Translations under genes and position numbers: made by a program
NCBI RefSeq assembly: GCF_000155595.1
Contig: NZ_DS989904.1
Span: 566,477 to 630,476 of the forward strand
Origin: Synechococcus sp. PCC 7335
Lineage (GTDB): Bacteria > Cyanobacteriota > Cyanobacteriia > Phormidesmidales > Phormidesmidaceae
Direction: 5' to 3'
Length of the DNA stretch: 64,000 nt
Notes under the pieces: generated by a model
Database searches by the model: none
Told to the model about the DNA's origin: nothing
The model's input: the letters and a program-made list of their open reading frames with translations, nothing else
Shown here: positions 57,437 to 64,000 of the stretch, piece by piece
Position numbering within the stretch: position 1 is the stretch's first letter
How the letters are laid out: every line of letters starts with the position of its first letter

Positions 57437-57466
57437 AGCCTGGATGATCTTTTGCTCATCCAGGCT
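57437..57466 (-). terminator. intrinsic terminator of ndk
   Basis: AGCCTGGATGA (57437-57447) pairs with TCATCCAGGCT (57456-57466), 8-base loop. On the minus strand it is followed by a T run (complement of the A run at 57433-57437) after the ndk stop codon. Confidence 0.85.
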
Positions 57467-57485
57467 ACTTGTATCTAGAAGCGCT

Positions 57486-57932
57486 TTATTCGTACAACCA
57501 GGGCTTCATAGTGGGCTCCCAGCTACATAGGTCTTCACCAAACCATAGCTTGATCTCGCTTTGTGCGGTTTCGGATGCATCGGAGCCATGAATTAGGTTG
57601 CGGCCAATCGTAATGCCGTAATCACCGCGAATCGTTCCTGGTTCAGCCTCTAAAGGATTGGTTGCGCCGATCAGCTTGCGGGCAGAAGCAATTACACCTT
57701 CACCTTCCCAAACCATAGCTACGACCGGTGCTGAGATGATGTATTCAACCAAACTACTGAAGAAAGGCCGCTCTTTATGCACAGCATAGTGAGACTCAGC
57801 CAATTCACGCGATACAGACATCTGCTTCATACCCACTAGGGTAAATCCCTTCGTCTCGAACCGGCTGATGATATCGCCCACCAAACCCCGCTGAACGCCA
57901 TCGGGCTTGATCATGATGAAACTTTTTTCCAC
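57486..57932 (-). CDS. ndk: nucleoside diphosphate kinase
   Basis: Balances nucleoside triphosphates. The 148-residue product begins [20 protein letters not shown] and has the phospho-His in [18 protein letters not shown], then LWF. Normal length. It has its own terminator and no operon partner. Confidence 0.98.
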   Translation of the reverse strand: MEKSFIMIKPDGVQRGLVGDIISRFETKGFTLVGMKQMSVSRELAESHYAVHKERPFFSSLVEYIISAPVVAMVWEGEGVIASARKLIGATNPLEAEPGTIRGDYGITIGRNLIHGSDASETAQSEIKLWFGEDLCSWEPTMKPWLYE

Positions 57933-58154
57933 GGCTTAAGACTCCTAACTGCTTTTAACCTTTCCTATGCTCAGTAAATGAGGTCAGTTTGTAAAGCCCT
58001 TCCTTGACCAAAAAATGATGGCAGTCCGCACTTATCGCTTTCGTAGAATGGCTTATACCAATCACTAGAGGTTACGTCCTGACTGCAGCTTGATGCCTTC
58101 TTAGACGTTCATCTCTTTGGCCTTAGCCTTCTGCATGAGATCTCCATTGACTAC

Positions 58155-58682
58155 TTAGAACTGAACTTGGCTTTCATGAATTACCCCTGCTTGGCTACAG
58201 GCATCCGTGCTGTACCAGCCGGCAGAATATCCGTAGACATCAATGTATGAGCGCGTGCGAATAGTACAGAGGATACGGCCATTAGGCGTTGCTCTGATAT
58301 TCGAGGGAGGCGCATTAACGAGCGCAGCTTGACGCGAGACAACGCTAGGCGCAGCGCTTTCATAGGTTGAGTAGCTGCAAACGACATTCAACATATTCCT
58401 AGTAGCTTGTGACTGCGGGGTACGCACAATCCCATCGTCTAATGTTGTCCAAGCGCCTCCACCTGCACAATGCGCTTGACTAGGGATTGGCTCACCTGCA
58501 AAGAAGTAAATAAACCGAGTATCGTCACGGTCAATGCTATAGATCGAGTCTAAGTCGACGACAACTGACTGACCACCCGTTGCCTGACCTGCATAGTAGG
58601 TATTACTTTGGGCGATCGCAGGTGCAGCGTATCCAACAGTAAGGCCAATGCATGAAGCGAATAGTTTAGAGATTGAATTCAT
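58155..58682 (-). CDS. secreted protein with C-terminal SH3-like domain
   Basis: The 175-residue product has a signal peptide (SKLFASCIGLTVGYAAPAIA, cleavage after AIAQ). The middle (YYAGQATGGQSVVVDLDSIY, RFIYFFAGEPIPSQAHCAGG) resembles proteins that link surface enzymes with cysteines (CAGGG, VVCSY, ILCTI, DAC). The end (VNAPPSNIRATPNGRILCTI ... GWYSTDAC) resembles bacterial SH3 domains that bind cell wall. Function not known. Confidence 0.75.
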   Translation of the reverse strand: MNSISKLFASCIGLTVGYAAPAIAQSNTYYAGQATGGQSVVVDLDSIYSIDRDDTRFIYFFAGEPIPSQAHCAGGGAWTTLDDGIVRTPQSQATRNMLNVVCSYSTYESAAPSVVSRQAALVNAPPSNIRATPNGRILCTIRTRSYIDVYGYSAGWYSTDACSQAGVIHESQVQF

Positions 58683-59048
58683 TAAGGTGATTGGTCCACA
58701 GCAGAGATGTTGATTGTGACAGGACTTAGAGCGGTCTTATTTGCCAACAGTTAGCGCTCAGTTCTGATATGGTTTGCATGATGCCTAAGCTAGTTGGATT
58801 TAATTAGACTAAGTATTTGCTTGGTATAGATTTCTATATCAGCCTGGTGTGAGGATATTCTAGAAGTCCGAGAGGTACTTTTTTTAGCAAAATTACTTTA
58901 CTCACCAGGAGGCGATCACCAGACTCTATAGCTCTCTATAGCTACAGTCTGCACAGCTAGCTATTAGTCGTCGAATTTAGTAGTCAAATTGAGTTCTGAC
59001 GAGTTCTCTTCATAGGCTACTCTAATCAAGAAGCCATACAGCTCAATC
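58683..59048. other. intergenic region before ycf54
   Basis: 366 bases with no gene seen. Short repeats of CTCTATAGCT occur near 58922-58946. I see no strong hairpin. Confidence 0.45.
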
Positions 59049-59378
59049 ATGACAACCTACTACTTCATAGCTGCTAGCCAGCGCTTTTTACTTGAAGAAG
59101 AGCCCTTCGCGGAGGTTCTAGAAGAGCGTTACCGCCAGTACCAGTCACAAGAGAAAGAACCTGACTTTTGGCTAATCAAACAACCTGCGTTTCTAGAGGC
59201 GCCCGAACTAGCTGAAGTCAAAGAAAAGTGCCCTCAGCCTGTAGCTGCTGTGGTCTCTACTGACAAAACATTTATTACTTGGCTAAAGCTTCGCCTAGAA
59301 TATGTTGCCAAGGGCGAATTTGAAGCGCCTTCTGAGACTATTCCCCATCCGCTAGCCTCTTTGGAAACCGCCGCTTAA
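59049..59378 (+). CDS. ycf54: Ycf54, subunit of the Mg-protoporphyrin IX monomethyl ester cyclase
   Basis: Ycf54 is needed for assembly and activity of the aerobic cyclase that makes protochlorophyllide, a step of chlorophyll synthesis. The 109-residue product begins MTTYYFIAASQRFLLEEEPF and has DFWLIKQPAFLEAPELAEVK and FITWLKLRLEYVAKGEF, which match the family over its whole length. It lies alone, 74 bases before a secreted-protein gene. Confidence 0.95.
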   Translation: MTTYYFIAASQRFLLEEEPFAEVLEERYRQYQSQEKEPDFWLIKQPAFLEAPELAEVKEKCPQPVAAVVSTDKTFITWLKLRLEYVAKGEFEAPSETIPHPLASLETAA

Positions 59379-59452
59379 TCGGTCGTTTCCGCTCTCTCTG
59401 CTTCAGATCTTTTCTACTGCTCTAGCGCATCTTTTTCTGTAAAAAGGCGATC

Positions 59453-60301
59453 ATGAAACCGTTCTACCGTTCGACACTAGCGACTTTGTTATGGGGCACC
59501 TCTGCCTTCTTTGCTCCGTTACTAATGGCGACAACACTAGCGTCCGCACAGTCAGATCCACCAGTCTGTCCACCTCCAGGCGACCAAGAATACCTACTCC
59601 TAGTACGTGGCGAAGACGAAGCCGAGCGCAGTGATATTGCATCTATACTGCCCGTCGAAAGCTCTGTAATCATTTGCCGATATCTCGACGAAGTGCTAGT
59701 ACGTGCAGGGGGCTTTACTCAATTAGAAACCGTTAACGCCTGGGCTAGCTATATGAGCTCAGAAGCAGACTACGAAAGCTTCGTCATTCGACCTGGCGAC
59801 CAAATTAACGATCAGACCGTAGCTAGCGGCAGTACATCGCCCGAAACCGTACCGGAGACAACAACCGCGCCGGTAATTGAAACTGAGCCAGAAACTGAGC
59901 CAGAAACTGAGTCAGAAACCGCACCAGAAGCAACCGCGCCAATTGAAACTGAGCCAGAAACCGCGCCAGAAGCAACCGTTAGCCCAGAAGCAACGGAGAC
60001 GCAATCTGCTGCTGCGCCTATTACCCCTACCTTTGAGCCGACTCGCTTAGAAACGGGCTACGCAGTTTTGGTCGATTACAGCAGTAACCCGGAGATTGCC
60101 GAAACTCTCAGTCAGCTCGTCTCTTCGGTAGGGCTAGCTGTCTATCAGCAACGTCCATATCTATTGGCAAGCTATAGCGAGAGTGAAGACACCGCCGCGA
60201 CAACTTTACAAGAACTTAGCAATGCCCAGCTAGCTGCCGTGGTAGTCGATGCGCAAGAAGTTGTACAAATCTCAAAATCAGTTGTTATATCTAACAACTA
60301 A
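59453..60301 (+). CDS. secreted protein with Glu/Thr/Pro-rich linker and two SPOR-like modules
   Basis: The 282-residue product has a signal peptide (LLWGTSAFFAPLLMATTLAS). Module 1 (about 45-115) reads EYLLLVRGEDEAERSDIASI and module 2 (about 205-280) reads GYAVLVDYSSNPEIAETLSQ; both then show a two-strand-helix pattern, so they look like tandem copies of a SPOR-like domain. Between them is a 60-residue linker built of ETEPETE- and APEAT-like repeats. No enzyme motif; it may bind peptidoglycan or span the periplasm. Confidence 0.75.
   Translation: MKPFYRSTLATLLWGTSAFFAPLLMATTLASAQSDPPVCPPPGDQEYLLLVRGEDEAERSDIASILPVESSVIICRYLDEVLVRAGGFTQLETVNAWASYMSSEADYESFVIRPGDQINDQTVASGSTSPETVPETTTAPVIETEPETEPETESETAPEATAPIETEPETAPEATVSPEATETQSAAAPITPTFEPTRLETGYAVLVDYSSNPEIAETLSQLVSSVGLAVYQQRPYLLASYSESEDTAATTLQELSNAQLAAVVVDAQEVVQISKSVVISNN
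59877..59990 (+). repeat. degenerate coding tandem repeat (Glu-Thr-Pro linker)
   Basis: Repeated 12-base units such as GAAACTGAGCCA follow each other in the linker of the gene at 59453, with three near-identical units at about 59878-59914 and further ones to 59990. They keep the frame and encode E-T-E-P repeats. Confidence 0.75.
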
Positions 60302-60399
60302 CTCCTGTCACCAGCCAAGTTATTCTATCTACCCAACTAGCTAGCATCAGCCGTGAAGTCAACCCACCGTGAAGTTTGACCAACGATGAATAGAACTCG

Positions 60400-60861
60400 C
60401 TAACTCAACCAGCCAGGGGTAGATAGCCAAGCTACTAGCACCCCTAGCATCGCACCGACAATCACCTGTACAGGCGTATGGCCAAGTAGTTCTTTCAGTC
60501 GATCTTCATTAAATTCTGAATGCTCTTGAAACAGCTCATCTAGAATTTGGTTGAGGATCTTAGCTTGCTTGCCTGCTGCTTGCCGCACCCCTGCAGCGTC
60601 GTACATTACGATTACAGCAAACACCGAGGTCACTGCAAAAGCAGGTGTGCTCCAGCCAATCGTTTGACCTACCCCGCAGGCAAGGGCAGTGACTAATGCA
60701 GAATGGGCGCTAGGCATACCGCCAGTTTCGACTAAGACCTTAGGATTGATGGAGCGGTGCTGGACGAATTCGAACACTAGTTTGAGGGCTTGAGCTGAAA
60801 GACAGGCGACAAGGGCCACCCAAAGCACATGATTTTGAAAAACGTCGCTGAAGTCCTGCAT
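60400..60861 (-). CDS. divergent PAP2 family protein (DUF212)
   Basis: The 153-residue product is a membrane protein of the acid-phosphatase/vanadium-peroxidase-related DUF212 family, with VALVACLSAQALKLVFEFVQ, the motif ETGGMPSAHSALVTALACGV, VMYDAAGVRQAAGKQAKILN and a final membrane segment. The ATG at 60861 is chosen; the frame extends six codons upstream. It follows crtE on the same strand (55 bases), the usual cyanobacterial neighbour, and may act on polyprenyl diphosphates; that is inferred. Confidence 0.9.
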   Translation of the reverse strand: MQDFSDVFQNHVLWVALVACLSAQALKLVFEFVQHRSINPKVLVETGGMPSAHSALVTALACGVGQTIGWSTPAFAVTSVFAVIVMYDAAGVRQAAGKQAKILNQILDELFQEHSEFNEDRLKELLGHTPVQVIVGAMLGVLVAWLSTPGWLS

Positions 60862-60916
60862 GAGTCGGGATAGTGGCAAGTTAAGGAATGGTGAGTACGG
60901 GCTTGAAAATCAAAAG

Positions 60917-61840
60917 CTAATGCGTACGAGCAGTGATGAACTGGGCGATCGCCACTAAAGGCTGAGCCCCTTCGCCAAATTCTGAGAGTTCTGAGATCGC
61001 ATCGGCCACTAGCTGTTCGGCCTTCCGCTGAGATTCTTCTAACCCCCATAGGCTAGGGTAAGTCGCCTTTTGAGCTGCAATATCTTTACCGATAGATTTG
61101 CCTAACGTCTCAGGCGTAGAAGTGATATCCAACACATCATCGACGATTTGAAAGGCCAGTCCAATCCGTTGAGCATATCGCCGCAGCCGATCGACGACAG
61201 CTTCGGATGCGCCGGCTAGCATGGCGCCACTAGTCACCGACACTTCCAGCAGCGCCGCCGTCTTGTGCATATGAATGAATGTCAGTGTCTCTTCATCGAC
61301 GAGCGTTCCTTCTGAAGCTAGATCAACCACCTGCCCACCGACTAGCCCTTCTGCGCCCACTGCCCGGCCGAGCTGCGCCACTACTTTTAAAATGTGTTGT
61401 GGATCGGCGCCGTCTGAGCCCTGCGGCGTTTGGGTTGCAATGTGCTCGAAAGCATAGGTCAGCAGGGCATCACCGGCCAATACCGCCACCCCTTCACCGT
61501 ACACTTTGTGATTGGTCAATTTGCCCCGGCGATAGTCGTCATCATCCATAGCAGGCAGATCGTCATGAATCAGCGACATGGTATGGACCATCTCTAGGGC
61601 ACAGGCAGTGGGCATCGCAATATTCGCACTAGCGCCAAGCATCTCACAGGTCGCCAGACATAGAATCGGCCGTAGTCGTTTGCCCCCAGCTAGCAAGGAG
61701 TAACGCATAGCCTCATAGATCTGTTCGGGATAGACTACTGGCAAAGCTGCATCGATTGCGGCTTCAACCTGGCAGGAGCGATCGCTAAGATAGCTTTTGA
61801 GATCGAAAGTGCTGGGGCTATCGAGATTGGTGGTCGCCAT
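60917..61840 (-). CDS. crtE: geranylgeranyl diphosphate synthase
   Basis: Makes GGPP for chlorophyll phytyl chains, carotenoids and quinones. The 307-residue product has [14 protein letters not shown], the first Asp-rich motif [40 protein letters not shown] and the second Asp-rich motif [19 protein letters not shown]. Length and motifs fit CrtE/IspA-like short-chain synthases. It lies between folD and the DUF212 gene on the same strand. Confidence 0.95.
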   Translation of the reverse strand: MATTNLDSPSTFDLKSYLSDRSCQVEAAIDAALPVVYPEQIYEAMRYSLLAGGKRLRPILCLATCEMLGASANIAMPTACALEMVHTMSLIHDDLPAMDDDDYRRGKLTNHKVYGEGVAVLAGDALLTYAFEHIATQTPQGSDGADPQHILKVVAQLGRAVGAEGLVGGQVVDLASEGTLVDEETLTFIHMHKTAALLEVSVTSGAMLAGASEAVVDRLRRYAQRIGLAFQIVDDVLDITSTPETLGKSIGKDIAAQKATYPSLWGLEESQRKAEQLVADAISELSEFGEGAQPLVAIAQFITARTH

Positions 61841-62031
61841 GAGAGGAGATGGGAGAAGGTGTTAACGGATGATGTCTTTAAAGGATTTTGACTTTGGAAG
61901 CGTCTGAATTCGAAGGATAGTAACTTCAGACTATGAAACAGGATTCTGAAAAGCTAGGTATAGTCAAATAGTGTTTCGATAAGGCGATAGTTCAGAGCTG
62001 GCAATTAGCTTGTGGGCTATTTATGGGTTAC

Positions 62032-62913
62032 TTATGGGCTAAAGGGAATATGGTTGCGATCGCAATAACTCTTAATTGTGTTTTCTAACAGCATGGTCAC
62101 CGTCATAGGACCAATCCCACCCGGAACCGGGGTGATCGCTCCAGCGATCGGCTCTACGCTGTCAAAGTCCACATCGCCAACCAACTTAGGTTTGCTAGTA
62201 GTCTCGTCTTCTACACGATTGATACCGACATCAATCACTGTCGCTCCAGGCTTTACCATCCCCTTAGTGATCAACTGAGGGATACCGACCGCTGCTATAA
62301 GAATATCGGCTGAGCGCGTCAGTTCAGACAAATTTTCTGTCTTAGAATGAGCAAACGTTGGTGTTGCATTTGCGGCTAGCAGCATTAGCCCAATCGGCTT
62401 ACCCACCAAGATACTGCGGCCCAAAACCACAGCTCGCTTGCTAGCCAAGGGCACATCGTAGGCTGCCAGCAGTCGCATAATCCCGGCGGGTGTACAGCTA
62501 CGCAGCCCCGGTTCACCTCTGACTAGCCGGCCTAAATTAAGAGGATGTAGACCGTCCGCGTCTTTATTAGAATCGATTAGAGTTAGCAGACTAGAGGGCT
62601 CTAGATGACTAGGCAAAGGTAGCTGCACCAAAATGCCGTCTACGTTCGGATTTTCGTTGAGCGTCAGAATTTCTCGGGCAACCTCATTCTGGCTGATTTG
62701 TTTGGGTAGGTGCTTTCCTAGAGAAGCAACGCCTATTCGTTCGCAGGCTCTCTCTTTATTACGCACATAGGCGGCGCTAGCAGGATTATCCCCAACCATT
62801 AGCACCGCTAGTCCCGGCGGCCGCCCAACCTGCTGGGTCCAAGCTCGAATAGCTAATATGCGATCTGTTTGAATCTGTTTTGCGAGCGCTTTCCCGTCGA
62901 GGAGCTGGGCCAT
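62032..62913 (-). CDS. folD: methylenetetrahydrofolate dehydrogenase / methenyltetrahydrofolate cyclohydrolase
   Basis: A bifunctional NADP-dependent enzyme of one-carbon metabolism. The 293-residue product has [20 protein letters not shown] with the catalytic Lys, the family signature [31 protein letters not shown], the NADP-binding [17 protein letters not shown], and [20 protein letters not shown]. It is the first gene of a run folD-crtE-DUF212. Confidence 0.97.
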   Translation of the reverse strand: MAQLLDGKALAKQIQTDRILAIRAWTQQVGRPPGLAVLMVGDNPASAAYVRNKERACERIGVASLGKHLPKQISQNEVAREILTLNENPNVDGILVQLPLPSHLEPSSLLTLIDSNKDADGLHPLNLGRLVRGEPGLRSCTPAGIMRLLAAYDVPLASKRAVVLGRSILVGKPIGLMLLAANATPTFAHSKTENLSELTRSADILIAAVGIPQLITKGMVKPGATVIDVGINRVEDETTSKPKLVGDVDFDSVEPIAGAITPVPGGIGPMTVTMLLENTIKSYCDRNHIPFSP

Positions 62914-63076
62914 AATGTTAGAGTACGCTACTGGCCTTACAAGCCGAATCGAGTTGCTGGCAATAAAGCTCTAAAACCAGATTACCAGAGCTCAGATTAC
63001 CAAAGTAATGTAGCAAAAGTAACGAGGCTCATTCTTCAGCTATCCTTCGAATTTTAGTTCTTGTTAGAGACTTTTT

Positions 63077-63589
63077 ATGAAAGTATTCGCAACCAGCAAC
63101 CAGCTCATAAAACTACCTGGACTAGCCTTGGGTCTCAGAGGATTAGTTCTCTTAGCACTGCTATTGGGCAGCTGCGCGGTAGCTGAGACCGGTCCTGGTG
63201 TGCCGTCTGGTTCGGAAGTCCCTCTGCCTTCTATGAGGCTACCCGGTCTACGACTACCCGATCAGCCAATAGCGATTGATTCACTGAGCGCTGAGCGGGC
63301 CGAGGATAATGTTTCTATCTCTGGTAGGGTAACGCAGCGAGTCGCGACTTTAGATGGCTGGATTTATCAAATTAAAGACGATACAGGCAGTCTGTGGGTT
63401 TTGACGCGCCAATCTGATCCTAACGTAGGCGAGATCGCAACGGTGTCAGGAATTGTAAAACATGAGGCAATTGTGATCGAGGCAGTCGATGCTAGCGAAG
63501 TTTATCTAGAAGAGCACGCTTACAGGGCTGCTGATAGCGCTGCTGACGGCACTGCTGAGCCCTCACCCGCCCGGAGGGAAGTTAATTAG
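63077..63589 (+). CDS. lipoprotein with OB-fold-like domain
   Basis: The 170-residue product has a lipoprotein signal (ALGLRGLVLLALLLGSC) with lipobox LLGSC. A proline-rich stretch (VPLPSMRLPGLRLPDQP) is followed by a beta-rich domain (NVSISGRVTQRVATLDGWIY, GSLWVLTRQSDPNVGEIATV, IEAVDASEVYLEE), like the nucleic-acid-type OB fold. It overlaps the next gene by one base, so the two are coupled. Function unknown. Confidence 0.82.
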   Translation: MKVFATSNQLIKLPGLALGLRGLVLLALLLGSCAVAETGPGVPSGSEVPLPSMRLPGLRLPDQPIAIDSLSAERAEDNVSISGRVTQRVATLDGWIYQIKDDTGSLWVLTRQSDPNVGEIATVSGIVKHEAIVIEAVDASEVYLEEHAYRAADSAADGTAEPSPARREVN

Positions 63590-64000
63590 TGCCAGCCTAC
63601 AGCGAGCATGCAATCACCTTAGCTAGCTTTGAGCAGATCGATCGAGAGATTGGCGAACACCCGTTTACAGCAGCAGAATATGCGATCGCCCGGCGAGTTA
63701 TCCACACAACGGCCGATTTTGAGTTTAAGCGGCTGATAAAATTTTGTTATCAGCCAGTAGAAGCCGCAATTACCGCATTTAGATCAGGCGCACCCATCAT
63801 CACTGATGTTTCTATGGTGGCTGCTGGCATCGGGACAGTCGTTGAGCGCACCTGGCAATCTCAAGTTACTGTTGCGGTTCAGCAGGCTTCTCACTCTGCC
63901 GTTGGATCTTCTTTTGACCTAGATCTAGTCACACCAGCTCAGACTCGTAGTGCTATGGGGATGGCTAGCTGCGTGCGAAGCCATCCTGGTGCAATTGTGG
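63589..64000 (+). CDS. cobH: precorrin-8X methylmutase, cut off by the window edge
   Basis: Read by translation from a GTG at 63589, which overlaps the previous TAG, with GGAGG 10 bases before it. The frame stays open for 137 codons to the window end. The product contains EYAIARRVIHTTADFEFKRL and GAPIITDVSMVAAGI, the methylmutase signature with the conserved His, and MGMASCVRSHPGAIV. The enzyme moves the C11 methyl to C12 to form hydrogenobyrinic acid or cobyrinate in cobalamin synthesis. The symbol is cobH in aerobic and cbiC in anaerobic nomenclature. Confidence 0.92.
   Translation, partial: MPAYSEHAITLASFEQIDREIGEHPFTAAEYAIARRVIHTTADFEFKRLIKFCYQPVEAAITAFRSGAPIITDVSMVAAGIGTVVERTWQSQVTVAVQQASHSAVGSSFDLDLVTPAQTRSAMGMASCVRSHPGAIV

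Overview
This is a stretch of cyanobacterial chromosome. The marker genes are psaC, psb27, ycf54, ndhN, ldpA, ycf45, crtR, crtE, a carboxysomal-type beta-carbonic anhydrase, a helical carotenoid protein and the clpR/clpP3 cluster. The cyanobacterial palindrome GCGATCGC recurs throughout (for example 1012-1019, 18919-18926, 20584-20591). The base composition looks balanced. I would guess a Leptolyngbya-like or related non-heterocystous lineage, but the window does not fix the genus. I saw no rRNA, tRNA, CRISPR array, prophage or intact insertion sequence.

Layout. 1-622: 3' part cut off of an unrecognised gene. 707-7061 (minus): the distal half of the ribosomal super-cluster, in transcription order rpmJ, rpsM, rpsK, rpoA, rplQ, truA, rplM, rpsI, rpmE, prfA. 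7372-11759 (minus): psb27, ycf45, ldpA, ndhN. 12466-24238 (plus): the proximal half, rplC to rplO, then secY, adk, infA. The usual junction infA-rpmJ is broken and the two halves are divergent, about 5.4 kb apart. 24334-28108 (minus): a VWA protein, a VOC protein and a pair resembling the D-glutamate enzymes DgcA/DgcN. 28430-30443 (plus): three clpP-family genes, of which the first two have lost the catalytic triad. 30503-36821: a pterin-type glycosyltransferase, a DMT exporter, SppA, AroH chorismate mutase, then a helical carotenoid protein facing beta-carotene hydroxylase CrtR across a shared terminator. 37471-39282: pyruvate kinase.

39283-49839 is more accessory: an IS4-type transposase remnant beside a long inverted repeat, an unrecognised protein, a DUF1350 protein, an AAC(3)-I-like acetyltransferase, carbonic anhydrase, obgE, holA, a CmpR-like LysR regulator, a geranylgeranyl-reductase-family enzyme and a broken ParE-like toxin gene. 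49977-64000 is housekeeping and photosynthesis: tkt, fabF, acpP, psaC, ftsX, def, ndk, ycf54, crtE, folD and the start of cobH/cbiC.

The genes join into a few themes: translation; photosystem assembly and pigments (psb27, psaC, ycf54, hcp, crtR, crtE, the GGR-family enzyme, ycf45); inorganic carbon (carbonic anhydrase, CmpR-like regulator); and fatty acid synthesis (acpP, fabF). The most distinctive DNA feature is an abundance of short perfect or near-perfect tandem duplications (11-24 bp, 2-3 copies) in gaps and at gene ends. Several alter genes: one set reads through a transporter C-terminus in three frames, one duplicates a start codon, and one breaks the toxin gene. I did not find a clearly new multi-gene system; the best leads are these duplications, the two inactive Clp subunits, the hcp/crtR pair and the VWA-VOC-dgcA-dgcN cluster.
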